Origin: Ichthyophonus hoferi
Taxonomy: Eukaryota; Opisthokonta; Ichthyosporea; Ichthyophonida; Ichthyophonidae
Direction: 5' to 3'
Assembly: GCA_002751075.1 (NCBI GenBank)
Contig: NAOQ01000007.1
Coordinates: forward strand, 116,515 to 149,855
Length of the DNA stretch: 33,341 nt
Positions within the stretch are counted from its first letter, which is position 1. Each line of letters opens with the position of its first letter. The notes beneath the pieces were generated by a model, which saw only the letters and a list, made by a program, of their open reading frames with translations, had not been told where the DNA came from and ran no database searches. A program made the position numbers and the translations under genes. Below are positions 11,309 to 21,723 of this stretch, piece after piece.

Positions 11309-11705
11309 TGTCCGAAATAATCATGACGGTCCCACTCACTGTACTTTTATATCTCATTCTTTTATTTCCATTTATTCCATGGTATATTATATTTACTTAT
11401 TGCTGGTTTTAGTGTTTAATTCTATAATGCTGACAATTCAATCAATTTATACAATAACTTTGAACATTGGTTAATAACGTAACTTTCCTAACTAGATTAA
11501 ATTTATTTATCCATACATAGTATGCAAGCACATACATTAATGAATTATCTTGTGAGCAATACAAATGAGGACATGATAAAACAAGATTACCGAGATAAGA
11601 ATAGATAATTCTAGTGGGGACAGACTCTATACTATGTTGATATGGTCTTAAGTACGGTTTTTTGCATATATATATATATATATATATTTATCAAAGGTAC
11701 TATAC
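11309..11705 (+). repeat. Right LTR of the short Copia fossil
   Basis: The LTR starts TGTCCGAAATAATCATGACG after a purine-rich tract and includes a TA run at about 11667-11688. It is the partner of 9910-10300. Its body also resembles the LTR of the second Copia fossil (TATGCAAGCACATACATTAATGAAT here; the counterpart is near 20030), which suggests related families. Confidence 0.7.
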
Positions 11706-12210
11706 GATTTTAAGCAGGAGGTGACTGTGGCATGGCATCCAATGACAAAAAAAAAACTAGAACAGTTGACCAAATAGTATGTTAAATATTACCACTCGCT
11801 CTGGCTCTGGATCTGGCACAGTTGTAGGCTGAAATGGTATGTGGGTGTCACCCAGTTTTTTGGTACATTACCTTGGTGTTACTTTAAAGCTGCAAATGTT
11901 GACAGTTCATGCAGATTCGAATACAGTATGTAGATGTAATAAAATTGAGGATCCACACGTAGAGGTTAGTGAATAGATGTAGAGGTTAGTTGAAGTATTT
12001 TTGGCATTTGAGAATCGTTGACTTAACAGAATTACCAGGTTTTGTGATTATGGTAAACTATTTCAGCCTTTTCTGCTACCATGTTGGTAATAATAAGTAG
12101 AGACAGAAAAGTTCCTGTACCTATATTTGTTTAGAAGAAGAGGGAATACCAAATTAAGGGGCGTTTTAACATACCTCTTTCTGTACACGAAGTACAGATA
12201 TGCTAAAAAC

Positions 12211-12505
12211 ATATTTCTATTAATAAACAAGTCGCCAGGACTTGTCTTAGATAGGATGCCTAATCAATAAGTTACCTTATCTGAACCCAAAATATATGGT
12301 CTAAAATAATTTATTATATAGTCGCAGGACTTTTAACATTGGTTTCGTTCAATTTTGATGGATCATCTTGGATTGCCATTTAACACCAACGAACTGCACT
12401 AACTCGTTTTTCAGGCTGCATATGTAGTAATAATTGTTAATAATACTAAACAATTATAGCTATATAAAGAAATACCTAAATTAATTAAATATTCCTGCTT
12501 TAACC
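12211..12505 (+). repeat. Dispersed repeat A, copy 2
   Basis: This block is the direct-orientation partner of 9473-9760. It lies about 500 bp beyond the right LTR of the Copia fossil, so two copies of repeat A bracket that element. A third, partial copy lies inverted at about 16597-16745. Confidence 0.8.
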
Positions 12506-13668
12506 AATATTACTATCCTTACTATCAACCATTCACATGTATTCTATCAACAACACTTTCTGGCTAAAATGTTAAATAGTTTTGACGGGTCTTTTCCATT
12601 GAATCGGACTAGCACCTCCTTTCACATACATTAACCAATCTGAAGTAGCTGTAAGATGTATATATTAGTCAGGTCTATTGTAATCTAGGTGTACAGGGGC
12701 CATAGGCGCTTATTATGTGGCGATATGAAAAGGAAGATAAATATACAATCAATATATTTTGAATATTTGTATACTATGATAGGGCAGCAAAATGCTGAGT
12801 ATATATATACTCTCTTCTCAAAATACCGCAGGTTAATAGTGGAGAGGAAGAGGGAGATCATACGGCGGTCTCACGTAAGATCATCTATTCTTCAAATATA
12901 TTGTTCCGAAAGTTGAAAGTAGTACTAAATACAAAAACGCTAGATGATATAATATATATATAGTCCAATAGTTTTTTAGTAATCAGAAGCTAGGCGTATT
13001 CTAGTATATGAAATGCAAAAGCCAGTACATCATAGATATATACAGGATATATATAACTACTAGAATCTATTCAGTGTTTAAACACCGAGTCACTATTTGA
13101 TTACACTTCGTCGTAAGTATATTTTCTTTTCAAACTTCATACTTTATATGATATATATTAGCAATCAATCATAAATGGTTCATATTCACATGTAATATAA
13201 GTTCTTTAACTACTATGGCATTTCTTTATATTGACAAACACAAGCATGTGTATGTGAAGGGAATCAACTTCGGGAACAAAGAGCACCGTCATTTTATATC
13301 TCTAGCTGACCAGCAGTCCAATCTAGAAAACGTAATGTGAATTATATAACCAAATTACTACCAGAATATAATTGGCTTATGATGCACTATAATATATTTT
13401 CTGACCTCAACTGTCATTATATGAATTCTATGACGCCACGAACCCCTAGGATATATGCAATATTATAGACCCATGTTCCTTCATCTATTTAGAAGGGGTG
13501 CCAGAGGAGAATCAAACCAATTCGTGTATGTCTTTCATATCTGATTCAGCTGTTCAGAAAGTTGTGTGTGATTAACTGGTACTGTATGTATTACTACATA
13601 CAGCATGCATAACCTGGCATTACAATCTATATATATTCCACCTACACCTTATACACAATTTATCCAAA
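12506..13668. other. AT-rich intergenic region downstream of PYM
   Basis: This is about 1.1 kb of AT-rich sequence on the 3' side of the PYM gene. A 75-codon plus-strand frame at 12689-12916 is rich in I, Y, R and K, matches nothing I recognise, and looks like chance. No RNA gene is evident. Confidence 0.6.
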
Positions 13669-15494
13669 CTACAGCCCCTGCAGGTCCCTCAATTGTTTTT
13701 TCAATTCCTCCTCTCTGGCCAGCTTTTCCTTCTGCTCCTCACTTAGTGTCACTCCCTTTTCTACCTGGGCTTTCAGATCCTCTATCTGTCTGATTTTCTT
13801 CTGTATTGCCTTAACCTTTTTGGCCTTGCAGACTTCCGGATCCTCCTCCTTGGCAGGCGTAGTATCTGTAACATAATGTGGTTTATTAGTATATATGGTG
13901 GATAAAACAAGAGGAATGACGGGGTGCATAGAGAGAAGGTAGATCCAAATCATAAACAATCACCTCTCCAACGAATCCCCAAATGTGAAATAAAAAAAAA
14001 TAAAAAAAATCATAAACGTGAAAGAATGGGCCACATATGACCTTGCGACCAACCATATAATCCATCACTTCCCTTCTAATCATCCTCTCTCTCTCACAAC
14101 AAATATCCCTAACAAATAAAGAAATACGTAGTAATACCATGTGCATGTTTAAAAATATTGACTCGCCTATTGACCTGGAGGTCCCTCCAACACCAAGCAC
14201 CCAATCCGGAACCATACCTGCCCCCTTGGATATAGAGACCACAGCAACCTTAGCAGCCAACTCGTTCTCAGTGCCCCCAGTTGTATTGGTACTAGGATGG
14301 GTGCTGCCCAGGGCATTCTTTTCCTTTCGTTTGGCATTCTTCTTTTGGCTTTTAGTGGCAGGGGCCTTTGTCTCTGGTTCGCGGGAGAGGCCAGGCTGAG
14401 CAGAAAATAAGTGTGAAAAGAAAGAAGGAATGCTATGAAAAAGGGGATTACTAAAACTATCTCTATGCCCTCTATACAAACTAGGAACATATCACAGGCA
14501 CTGTCCAGGGTTAAGTCACAAGCTTGGCACCAGGCTATATTTCTACATCATGGGAGGTAAAAAAATGAGTTAACAAGAAATATATAGGCTTAAGGGAGGG
14601 TTGGTCACACAATACATTGACCTAGAAAACAGCGGAAAAATAAAAGAGGAGATAATGCAAAACAATATTAACCCTGCAGGTTAACCCTGCATAAAACATT
14701 CTACCAGTGAGACAAGCAGTAGAAGTAAACAAAAAAAAAAAAACTCTTTGGAAGACTAATTCGGAGAATAGGAATACATACAATAAAACCCTTGCTCCTT
14801 TCTGCTATGGCCTTGCCCTTACTAACATACTTGACCTGAAAGTGAAAAAGACTTGTTTGTTCAGTATGCATCACTAACTAGGACATACAAGATATCTTCT
14901 GAGTATATAAAGGCTACACATTCAAAGAGAGGGGCAAAAAAAAAAAAAACAGGATAGGAAAAGGAGATGAAAGTGACCTTATAGAGAAATAAGGGTCTGA
15001 GTGAGTAGGAAAAGATGGGGGTGAGAAAATAAATTGGTGTAAAAATAAACCATCGAAGAAAAGAACGTGGGCATGTTTGAGTGTACGGACTATGATACTA
15101 AAAGTAAACAAAAAGTGAAAATAGGGACCGCCGCTATATATAGGCCAACTAGGACTCAGAACTAGAAATGCAGGCAACAAGAACACCACAATACTTCTAT
15201 TGTAGGGGCATATCTCCTGTCCTTAGTACATAGCCTGAACTCTGTCACAGAAAAGAGCTGATAGTTGTTGTCTTTTAAGCTCACATACATAAATACATAA
15301 GACATACCCTATATACATACACATATACAAGAGAGGCAGACCTGACATACCTGTTCATCAGGAGGGATATAGCCTGCACGGACCCTAATTTCCTTTCTCA
15401 AGGTGCCATCGGCTCTACGAGTGCTTGGGATAACTGTTTCCCCATTTTCCTTAACTATCACACCAAAAGTGTCTGCAGTTTGCCCCTGCTCCAT
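13669..15494 (-). CDS. PYM1: PYM1 homologue (exon-junction complex disassembly factor), 4 exons, complete
   Basis: PYM binds the Mago-Y14 heterodimer, contacts the small ribosomal subunit, and strips exon-junction complexes from spliced mRNA in the cytoplasm. The minus-strand exons are 15351-15494, 14782-14835, 14218-14395 and 13669-13865. They total 573 nt, or 190 residues plus stop, close to the animal family size of about 200. All junctions are GT-AG and in phase. The N-terminal Mago-binding region reads GETVIPSTRRADGTLRKEIR then VRAGYIPPDEQ, the family hallmark. Next come VKYVSKGKAIAE and a basic block (KSQKKNAKRKEKNA). The C-terminal part is a charged coiled coil (IQKKIRQIEDLKAQVEKG, then LSEEQKEKLAREEELKKQL) ending in LQGL. 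I chose the ATG at 15494 (A at -3, G at +4), giving MEQGQTADTF. A slightly longer frame upstream has no ATG. Confidence 0.95.
14396..14781. other. Intron 2 of the PYM gene
   Basis: This 386-nt intron separates the GKAIAERSKGFI exon from the PGLSREPE exon. On the minus strand it has a GTATGT donor and a TGCTCAG acceptor. It contains an imperfect repeat of AACCCTGCA near 14670-14690. Nothing else is seen. Confidence 0.7.
14836..15350. other. Intron 1 of the PYM gene
   Basis: This is a 515-nt intron with a GTATGT donor and a CTTTCAG acceptor on the minus strand, with a plus-strand A-run at about 14936-14949. The 91-codon minus-strand frame inside it is pyrimidine-rich intron sequence and not a gene. 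Confidence 0.7.
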
Positions 15495-16596
15495 GTTTGC
15501 GATACCAGTACCTTCCAAATATAACGCTTAAATCAAGCTCTATATCAACAACTTTTATATAGATATCTATCTATTCATACGTACACTACACATAAACATA
15601 CATTGAAATACGTACGATTCGGTCCTTAAATTCATGTTAGCGATTTGTACAATTAAATGTCGTAAATGATTTACCACCAATAAAAAAAGACTATTATTAG
15701 TTGAAGGTCAAGATCTCATTAAACCTCATTAGTCTTCATTACATCCTTTCTGGCAAAAACATTGAATGAAGTTCGGCCGCTTAATGTTTGTTTAAAATAG
15801 AATGAATGCGAGAAGTACATGATGCAGAAGGTAACTTTAATGCTATAAAGGTAATATGTTCTCCGTTCGTGACTGGGTCCCGTCATTCTTGTCATGCATA
15901 CTAGTAGTTGGTTGGCTTGAGAGAGAGGGACCAATAATAGTTGGAGGTTATAATTCAGTAATAGACAATAGGGACAGCGGTAACATCCATATATATCTGG
16001 CAGGCAGATGGAGGTGCATGAAATTAGAAAATTTAAAGAGATCAGGTTTCTTTAGCGGAGGATTAGTTATGACCAAAGCTTCATAGCGGAATGGTTGGAT
16101 TGTCCAAATGAAAGCATCCTTCATTATCAAACCAAAAAAAAAAGCAGGTGGCCCAGAGTTTTAAGTTAGATGCGCCAGAGGAAAAGGTACAGACTAATCT
16201 AATACTACTGAGAATAGAGTTCACGTTGTAGTAGACACACTCACCCTGTTCTCTAAAGGAAGCATTGACAGTATTATAACTAGATAGGTACGTCCTGATT
16301 CCATGGCCTATCTGGGATTGATTTATATTAACAACTGATATAAAACACTACAACCCTTTACTGTCCTCACCAGGGTGCTGAGTTCTAGATAATCCGACAA
16401 GTTATAGAAATATTCAGTCTATTGCTTAGGCATGGTTGAATAAACAGCTGAATCCAATAAATATACCATTGCATATATGTGACATATCTTAGTTGAGGAC
16501 GTAGTCATCCCCATGTTAAGGCTCTTTTTATTTTCCCCTTTCATGTTTTTTATGACTTGAGTGAAATAACCCCCCTGGGTCAAAGGGGAGTGTAAA
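15495..16596. other. Intergenic region between PYM and the CAP gene
   Basis: The region holds the presumed promoter and leader of PYM near 15500-15600, then AT-rich sequence. Overlapping open frames on both strands around 15720-16130 have no recognisable family and no splice support. I see no gene. Confidence 0.55.
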
Positions 16597-16745
16597 AACA
16601 GGAATATTTAATCAATCTAGGTATTTCTTTATATAAGCTATAAATATTTAATATTATTAACAATTATTATTACATCTAGCCTGGGAAAATACCTAGTGCA
16701 ATCTATTAGTGCTAAGCGACAATCCAAGGATGCTAATCATTTACA
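16597..16745 (-). repeat. Dispersed repeat A, partial inverted copy 3
   Basis: On the minus strand this matches the distal half of repeat A at about 12350-12500. Shared words, read on plus, include CAGGAATATTTAAT, TAGGTATTTCTTTATATA, TATTATTAACAATTATTA and CAATCCAAG. It shows that repeat A is dispersed and not only a Copia flank. Confidence 0.7.
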
Positions 16746-16885
16746 TAATATACCAAAATGAGACCTAAAATGAGAACAACAATATGATAAGGAGTACAGT
16801 GTGTAGTCATCTTGTCCCATTAGGTCCCGTTGTGCAATACATACATTAGCTCCAAAGCGCATCAAAGTTCTTATTTTCCGGGATA

Positions 16886-17626
16886 TTACATAGCGACACA
16901 TACAGTTACTGGTTGATATTCGTACTTAGTGCAGAGTTTATCATAGCAGTATGGAGTCGAACGGGGGCACTGACTACAAGCTGTCCCAAATACGACAGGT
17001 GGCGCCAATTTATATTTATAAGGTCGGGGTCCTGCTGGATTATAGTGACACACCGTACCAACTCGAGAATCGTACCAGCAGCCCACTTTACTTGTTACGG
17101 ACGATATTATATGTAGATAACTAGTCCATTGATTAGAGGGCCAACGTTTCCTGCAGTAAGTATTAATTCGCCTCCCTTCAGTAGCGTTGGTCATTAATGG
17201 TTGGGGGCCGTTATGATCTGTCTTGGCGATATATTTATCACGTGGAGAGCACCCAGTGGCAGGAGAACCTACAATTTTCTCAGACCATTCATATATTGCC
17301 GCTATGGGTGGAAGTCTTGAATCACTTTGAGAAACACCTCTGTTGTTGTCACCACCGCACACAGCATACCAGTCGTTATTCGATTGTGGGTTGTTATAGG
17401 TAGCAGCGCTTAACTTTTTGACAACAACTTGCAGTGCCGAACATTCTAACTTTATATCATACTCCATTTCCAACATATCTGCTCCATTAGCCATTCTACG
17501 TAGCCTATTGTGATTATCCACAATGAGTTCTCTTAAACTTTGATCTAAAAATTCTTTTGCCTGGACCGTTAGGGCCGCTAATGCAATAATGGAAAGAGCG
17601 ACATTGGAAATAACTTTTATGGCCAT
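16886..17626 (-). CDS. Secreted CAP-superfamily (SCP/TAPS) protein, intronless, divergent
   Basis: This single-exon gene gives 246 residues. Residues 1-23 form a signal peptide (MAIKVISNVALSIIALAALT, then VQA). The CAP fold is recognisable from the first helix (LIVDNHNRLRRMANG, then MLEMEYDIKLECSAL), the conserved glutamate in IYEWSEKI, and a CRISP-2-like GTVCHYNPAGP. The tail CSQCPRSTPYCYDKLC resembles the Cys-rich end of helminth and other animal CAP proteins. There are eleven cysteines. The usual HYTQ-x-x-W motif is replaced by TSYLHI, so one of the classic cavity histidines appears to be missing. Known roles of CAP proteins include sterol binding, venom and immune modulation; none can be assigned here. 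The start context is good (A at -3, G at +4) and the stop is TAA. It sits alone between repeat-rich AT deserts, unlike its intron-rich neighbours. Confidence 0.88.
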   Translation of the reverse strand: MAIKVISNVALSIIALAALTVQAKEFLDQSLRELIVDNHNRLRRMANGADMLEMEYDIKLECSALQVVVKKLSAATYNNPQSNNDWYAVCGGDNNRGVSQSDSRLPPIAAIYEWSEKIVGSPATGCSPRDKYIAKTDHNGPQPLMTNATEGRRINTYCRKRWPSNQWTSYLHIISSVTSKVGCWYDSRVGTVCHYNPAGPRPYKYKLAPPVVFGTACSQCPRSTPYCYDKLCTKYEYQPVTVCVAM

Positions 17627-19781
17627 TGTGATAAGGGTTGGTATCTACTGCAGTTTTCGGAATGCCACTTTAAATACAATCGAAGTACTGAATTTTCGTT
17701 CAGTCAGTGAAAAAACTGAAAGAGTACTGAAGATTTTACACCATTCACATTCAGTTTATACCTACCCCTGTGCAATACGTAGCACTACCACCTGTGCAAT
17801 ACGTTACATCCAATCGCCAACAACAGCATATCTTAAAATTCCCAGATGGAGCGAAGCATCATCGAGATATGCTTACGTTAAATAATAGATTGACCAATGG
17901 AAATCTAATAGAAAGCCAAATATATTCTCATTTGATACTGTACTAATTTAAGTATAAGTTGAACTTCAGTTTAAAAATAGATTCGTTCATAGCCCTACAT
18001 TTCTAATTAGCAATGGGGTTATCAGTTTGATGATAATAGTTTAAATACGCAGCAGTTGGCATCTTTAGCCGCTACTTATTTTTCGACGACTGGGTTTACA
18101 GAAGATATGCAATAGTATTTTTGTATGTTTTACTAATATTGAGTTGTATGACCTTGCATTAAGCTTAATGTGTTTCTGTTCATGTTCTGATAGTTCAATC
18201 TGTACTGGTGATCTGATTATGCGAAAGTGGAGTATGTCTAGGGTTTAGATCTCAGAGTAGTTAGTGGGATTATTTAATAAATGGTTAGGCCAAAAGCATA
18301 TTACAAAAATGTTATCCATTAAGTTGGTTGTTTAATGCAAAAGCCAAATTACAAATTATATTATTAATTTCAGAAAATATATTCCTCCTTTTCATCTTTA
18401 GCTCAGATTTATTTTCTCGGAAAAGATTGGCGATTCTTACTCTTTAGAAAATACTAAACCATCAGTATTATATAAAAGTATACATCGTTTAAATGTTGAC
18501 ACCAGAAATTATTTACATGCATTGTTTCATTGGGATCTTATTAATTATCTGTGTTTATCGTCCTTAACCCGGACTTCTCTGCCGTGACTCTTACTATTAG
18601 AAAACCAGAGACAGCCTCAACTAGTGTGTAACACCGAGGATCACGTATTTATACAAGTTTCTGGATAATAAGAAAGGCATTAGCAATAGCTCTTGGGTAA
18701 GAAATATATAAATTTTCATACTATATATATCTAGGCTTATGCAGGAACAGAAGTGAAAATTAACAATGAAAAAAATGGTATATCTACCATTCAATAAATA
18801 ATATACTTCTAATTTGACTACCACATTAAGTAATCAACTTAGAGAAAATATTTCCATCAAAGTATTCATAATCCGGTTATTTATTAAAAAGTCATGCAAA
18901 CTCTGATAATTAAAGACCTGTTATACCATGTTTCATACAATGGTTTGGTTTTATAGAGTCTGTTTAAAATATAAGTAGCTACCTTGAGAATATTTTCCCA
19001 AAACTCATACATTAATCATGCCAGGGTTGCCAAAGCACGGCTCCCAAACTTGTTATCACTGAAGTTTTTGCCTACACTGGCATATGTTATATATTTTAAT
19101 AATGTAATATCTAATTACATATGCGACTGGATGCTGTCATTTATTATTTATTGGTGAACGATAGTGTCCTTCCCTATATATCTGTGGAGTGATGGGTTAG
19201 TAAAAATATATATTTTAAACTCTCCACTCCCCTTGATAGAACTGCTATATACCAATTTATTCTTAATAGAAAAAACTAATTTAGAATGGGTTAAGCCCTC
19301 TACCAGTGATACGTAGATTGAACAGGTTTTGAGGCCTTTAGGGAAGCCAACAACAAGATTCTTGGAGGGGAATTACAGATAACATAGTGTCCGTATTTGG
19401 GATGTGCTAAATATTGTTGAAGTATGTCAGCACTGTGAATAACGTAGTTGGTATAGGTGACTAGCGTGAGCCAAAAAGACGATTAGTTATGTTTCCAAGT
19501 ACTAATTCCTACGCGTTATTGTGTCACCAATAATAGACCTTTAATTGCTATGAAGCTTTAGAACGTGTTATATCTCGGTAATTAAGACCAAGTCGTTATC
19601 AAGTAGATTTGATTTAGGCTAACAGCTAGATGCAGTCTTAGAAATACGTAATAGCAATTTGAAATAGTATTGTGATTACTGGCACATTTACAAAACACAG
19701 CAGCCAAGATTTAAATACATGAAACTATACTCTTGACTAACAGGATTGTCAAAAAGACTTGGCAATTGTATAAAGGTGGTT
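17627..19781. other. AT-rich intergenic desert upstream of the CAP gene
   Basis: This is about 2.1 kb of AT-rich sequence with only short, unrecognised open frames. A short near-repeat of TGCAATACGT occurs at about 17771 and 17796. I see no gene, RNA or intact repeat. Confidence 0.55.
17669..17676 (-). promoter_or_regulatory. Possible TATA box of the CAP gene
   Basis: On the minus strand TATTTAAA lies 43-50 nt before the CAP start codon, a workable distance for a short leader. The surroundings are AT-rich, so this may be chance. Confidence 0.3.
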
Positions 19782-19971
19782 GAAAAAGTAATGGCTTGAT
19801 AGTGTTTTCATTAATTGTGATAGAAATTATGCAGTCCATTCTTTTGGTCAACGTGACATTGCCAACCAAAATATTAACATATTATAATGGGTGGTCATTT
19901 TTAATAAATATTTCCTTCCAAAACGACGCGAAAAGCATTACTCCAATTAGGAACAATTGTTTTATACCAAC
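19782..19971 (+). repeat. Repeat B, copy 1
   Basis: About 190 bp aligning with 24009-24228 in direct orientation. Shared words include AAAGTAATG, TTAATTGTGATA, CATTGCCAACCAAAATATT, GGGTGGTCA and CTCCAATTAGGAACAA. It ends exactly where the left LTR of the second Copia fossil begins. The class is unknown. Confidence 0.8.
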
Positions 19972-20405
19972 TGTTACAAGATAGTTAATTCTGAAGGAAA
20001 CACACAGCTTAAAATGATTTGTCGATACGTAGTGTGCAAGCACTTACATTAGTGAATCGGCTAAAGAGCCATTCAGATAAGGAGACAAGGTAGGTCTCGT
20101 TATCTTTCAGGAATTACATTCGTCAATAAGAATATTTATGATTGGTGTCATCTAGATTATAGAACACAGGGATATGGGGGTTAACCAAAAAATAACTCCC
20201 GCTGTAAAACAAAGTATTAAAGAAAACAACAATGAAAGATCCGCCGCTCGCCCATATGCGGCCCCCGTCACACCCGGGTATATGTAGCAAACCCGCATGC
20301 CATGGGCAAATACGAATACGTTCGTGACACACAAAACTTTACATTCCTTTAGTATTTATTAAATAATACCACAATATATATATATAGTCCTATTATACAA
20401 CACTC
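19972..20405 (+). repeat. Left LTR of the second Copia fossil
   Basis: The LTR begins TGTTACAAGATAG and probably ends in ACAACACTCA just before TTGGCGACCCC. Its middle (20240-20290) is unusually GC-rich for this desert. The part from 20250 onward appears a second time after the assembly gap. Confidence 0.75.
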
Positions 20406-20466
20406 AATTGGCGACCCCAAAGCTTGTGGACAAGTCGCTAGAACTACCACAGATTGAGATAGGGTT

Positions 20467-20750
20467 NNNNNNNNNNNNNNNNNNNNNNNNNNNNNNNNNN
20501 NNNNNNNNNNNNNNNNNNNNNNNNNNNNNNNNNNNNNNNNNNNNNNNNNNNNNNNNNNNNNNNNNNNNNNNNNNNNNNNNNNNNNNNNNNNNNNNNNNNN
20601 NNNNNNNNNNNNNNNNNNNNNNNNNNNNNNNNNNNNNNNNNNNNNNNNNNNNNNNNNNNNNNNNNNNNNNNNNNNNNNNNNNNNNNNNNNNNNNNNNNNN
20701 NNNNNNNNNNNNNNNNNNNNNNNNNNNNNNNNNNNNNNNNNNNNNNNNNN
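20467..20750. other. Assembly gap
   Basis: 284 N bases. The 217 bp just before it and the roughly 219 bp just after it are the same sequence apart from one TA unit. Confidence 0.99.
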
Positions 20751-20755
20751 TCAGC

Positions 20756-20974
20756 GCCCATATGCGGCCCCCGTCACACCCGGGTATATGTAGCAAACCC
20801 GCATGCCATGGGCAAATACGAATACGTTCGTGACACACAAAACTTTACATTCCTTTAGTATTTATTAAATAATACCACAATATATATATATATAGTCCTA
20901 TTATACAACACTCAATTGGCGACCCCAAAGCTTGTGGACAAGTCGCTAGAACTACCACAGATTGAGATAGGGTT
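20756..20974 (+). repeat. Second copy of LTR 3' part and leader after the gap
   Basis: Identical to 20250-20466 except for one extra TA in the microsatellite. Either two tandem LTR ends truly exist, or the two contigs overlap and were joined with a false gap. Confidence 0.95.
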
Positions 20975-21073
20975 ATGGACCCAGCACACTTCCACTGTGC
21001 CACTCTGCTACATACAGATTCTGATAGGGTTATAGACCAGCACGCTTCCACGGCAAAGCAGCTTAGCTACACA
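20960..21073 (+). repeat. Two-unit tandem repeat, period 57 bp, in the Copia leader
   Basis: Unit 1 begins GATTGAGATAGGGTTATGGA at 20960 and unit 2 begins GATTCTGATAGGGTTATAGA at 21017. Both continue with CAGCAC-CTTCCAC and end near a GCTACA-CATA motif. The similarity is strongest over the first 35 bases. Confidence 0.75.
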
Positions 21074-21484
21074 TAGGACAACGTGTCCCTGGCCATTCAG
21101 GAAGGAAACAACTCAACGTTCTAGAATAAAGCGAATCTCCCGCTCCGTTTCCATTATCTACGGTAACAGCAGTTTTGACAGAAAAGGAAGTCCCTTTTGT
21201 CAACTCCTTTGTACACCATCATTTTTCGGGAGTTCTCTGAAAAGAACCTGTTAGCAATACAGGCTTCATTGATTACTCAGAATATTTATTGCTAAATACA
21301 CCTAGCCTTGATATAGTTGTAAGGAGTCATGGATCTCAGTTTGGCTAAGAAGCCTTTTCTGTGATCTAGAAAATTGCACCCGAGTGCGATTTGAGACGTC
21401 GCTGATGACCATGTCACCAGCCGAGTCTTTATGCCATTTTTCCATACGAGATCCCTTTCGGGTGGTCTCGTTGATATCCTCGTT

Positions 21485-21723
21485 GAATCCAGAATATGGG
21501 GCGTGTTCCACATTCTTACTTCTAAATAAAAGTATAGAAGTAGGGTATGATCGAGGAATCGCATTATTGTAAATATTATTTTTATCTATGTTAGCAAAAA
21601 GAAAGAATATATAAATACCATATAAATCAGAGCTTGTAGTTTTTTTTAAGTTTCCAAATCATACCCTACTTCTATATTTTTATTTAGAAGTAAGAATATG
21701 GAGCCCGCCCCATATTCTGAATC
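21485..21723. repeat. Inverted repeat, 67-bp arms, about 106-bp spacer
   Basis: The left arm 21485-21551 and right arm 21658-21723 are reverse complements with about six differences. Each includes CTTCTAAATAAAA and the CCCCATATTCT end. The whole is about 240 bp. It could be a small foldback or MITE-like DNA element that landed in the Copia fossil, or a local inverted duplication. No ORF is contained. Confidence 0.85.

Larger units (their letters stand above)
9910..11705 (+). mobile_element. Short Copia-type LTR element fossil
   Basis: This is an old LTR retrotransposon copy of the Ty1/Copia type, about 1.8 kb. The LTRs are about 9910-10300 and 11309-11705. Both share long stretches such as TTCCATGGTATATTATATTT and TTTAGTGTTTAATTCTATAA. 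Between them are a gag-like alanine/glutamine-rich part (about 10358-10655) and a Copia RNase H end (about 10965-11198). A purine-rich GTGGAGGAT sits just before the right LTR. The LTRs differ from each other by many substitutions and small gaps, so the insertion is old. The element is far shorter than a full Copia and broken many times over; it cannot be active. Confidence 0.8.

Noticed and set aside
17589-17885. 98-codon plus-strand frame overlapping the CAP start region
   Set aside because: It overlaps the signal-peptide end and promoter of the CAP gene on the opposite strand and has no recognisable domain.
20404-20838. Long frames running through the N gap on both strands
   Set aside because: They exist only because N bases contain no stop codons; the flanks are LTR sequence.
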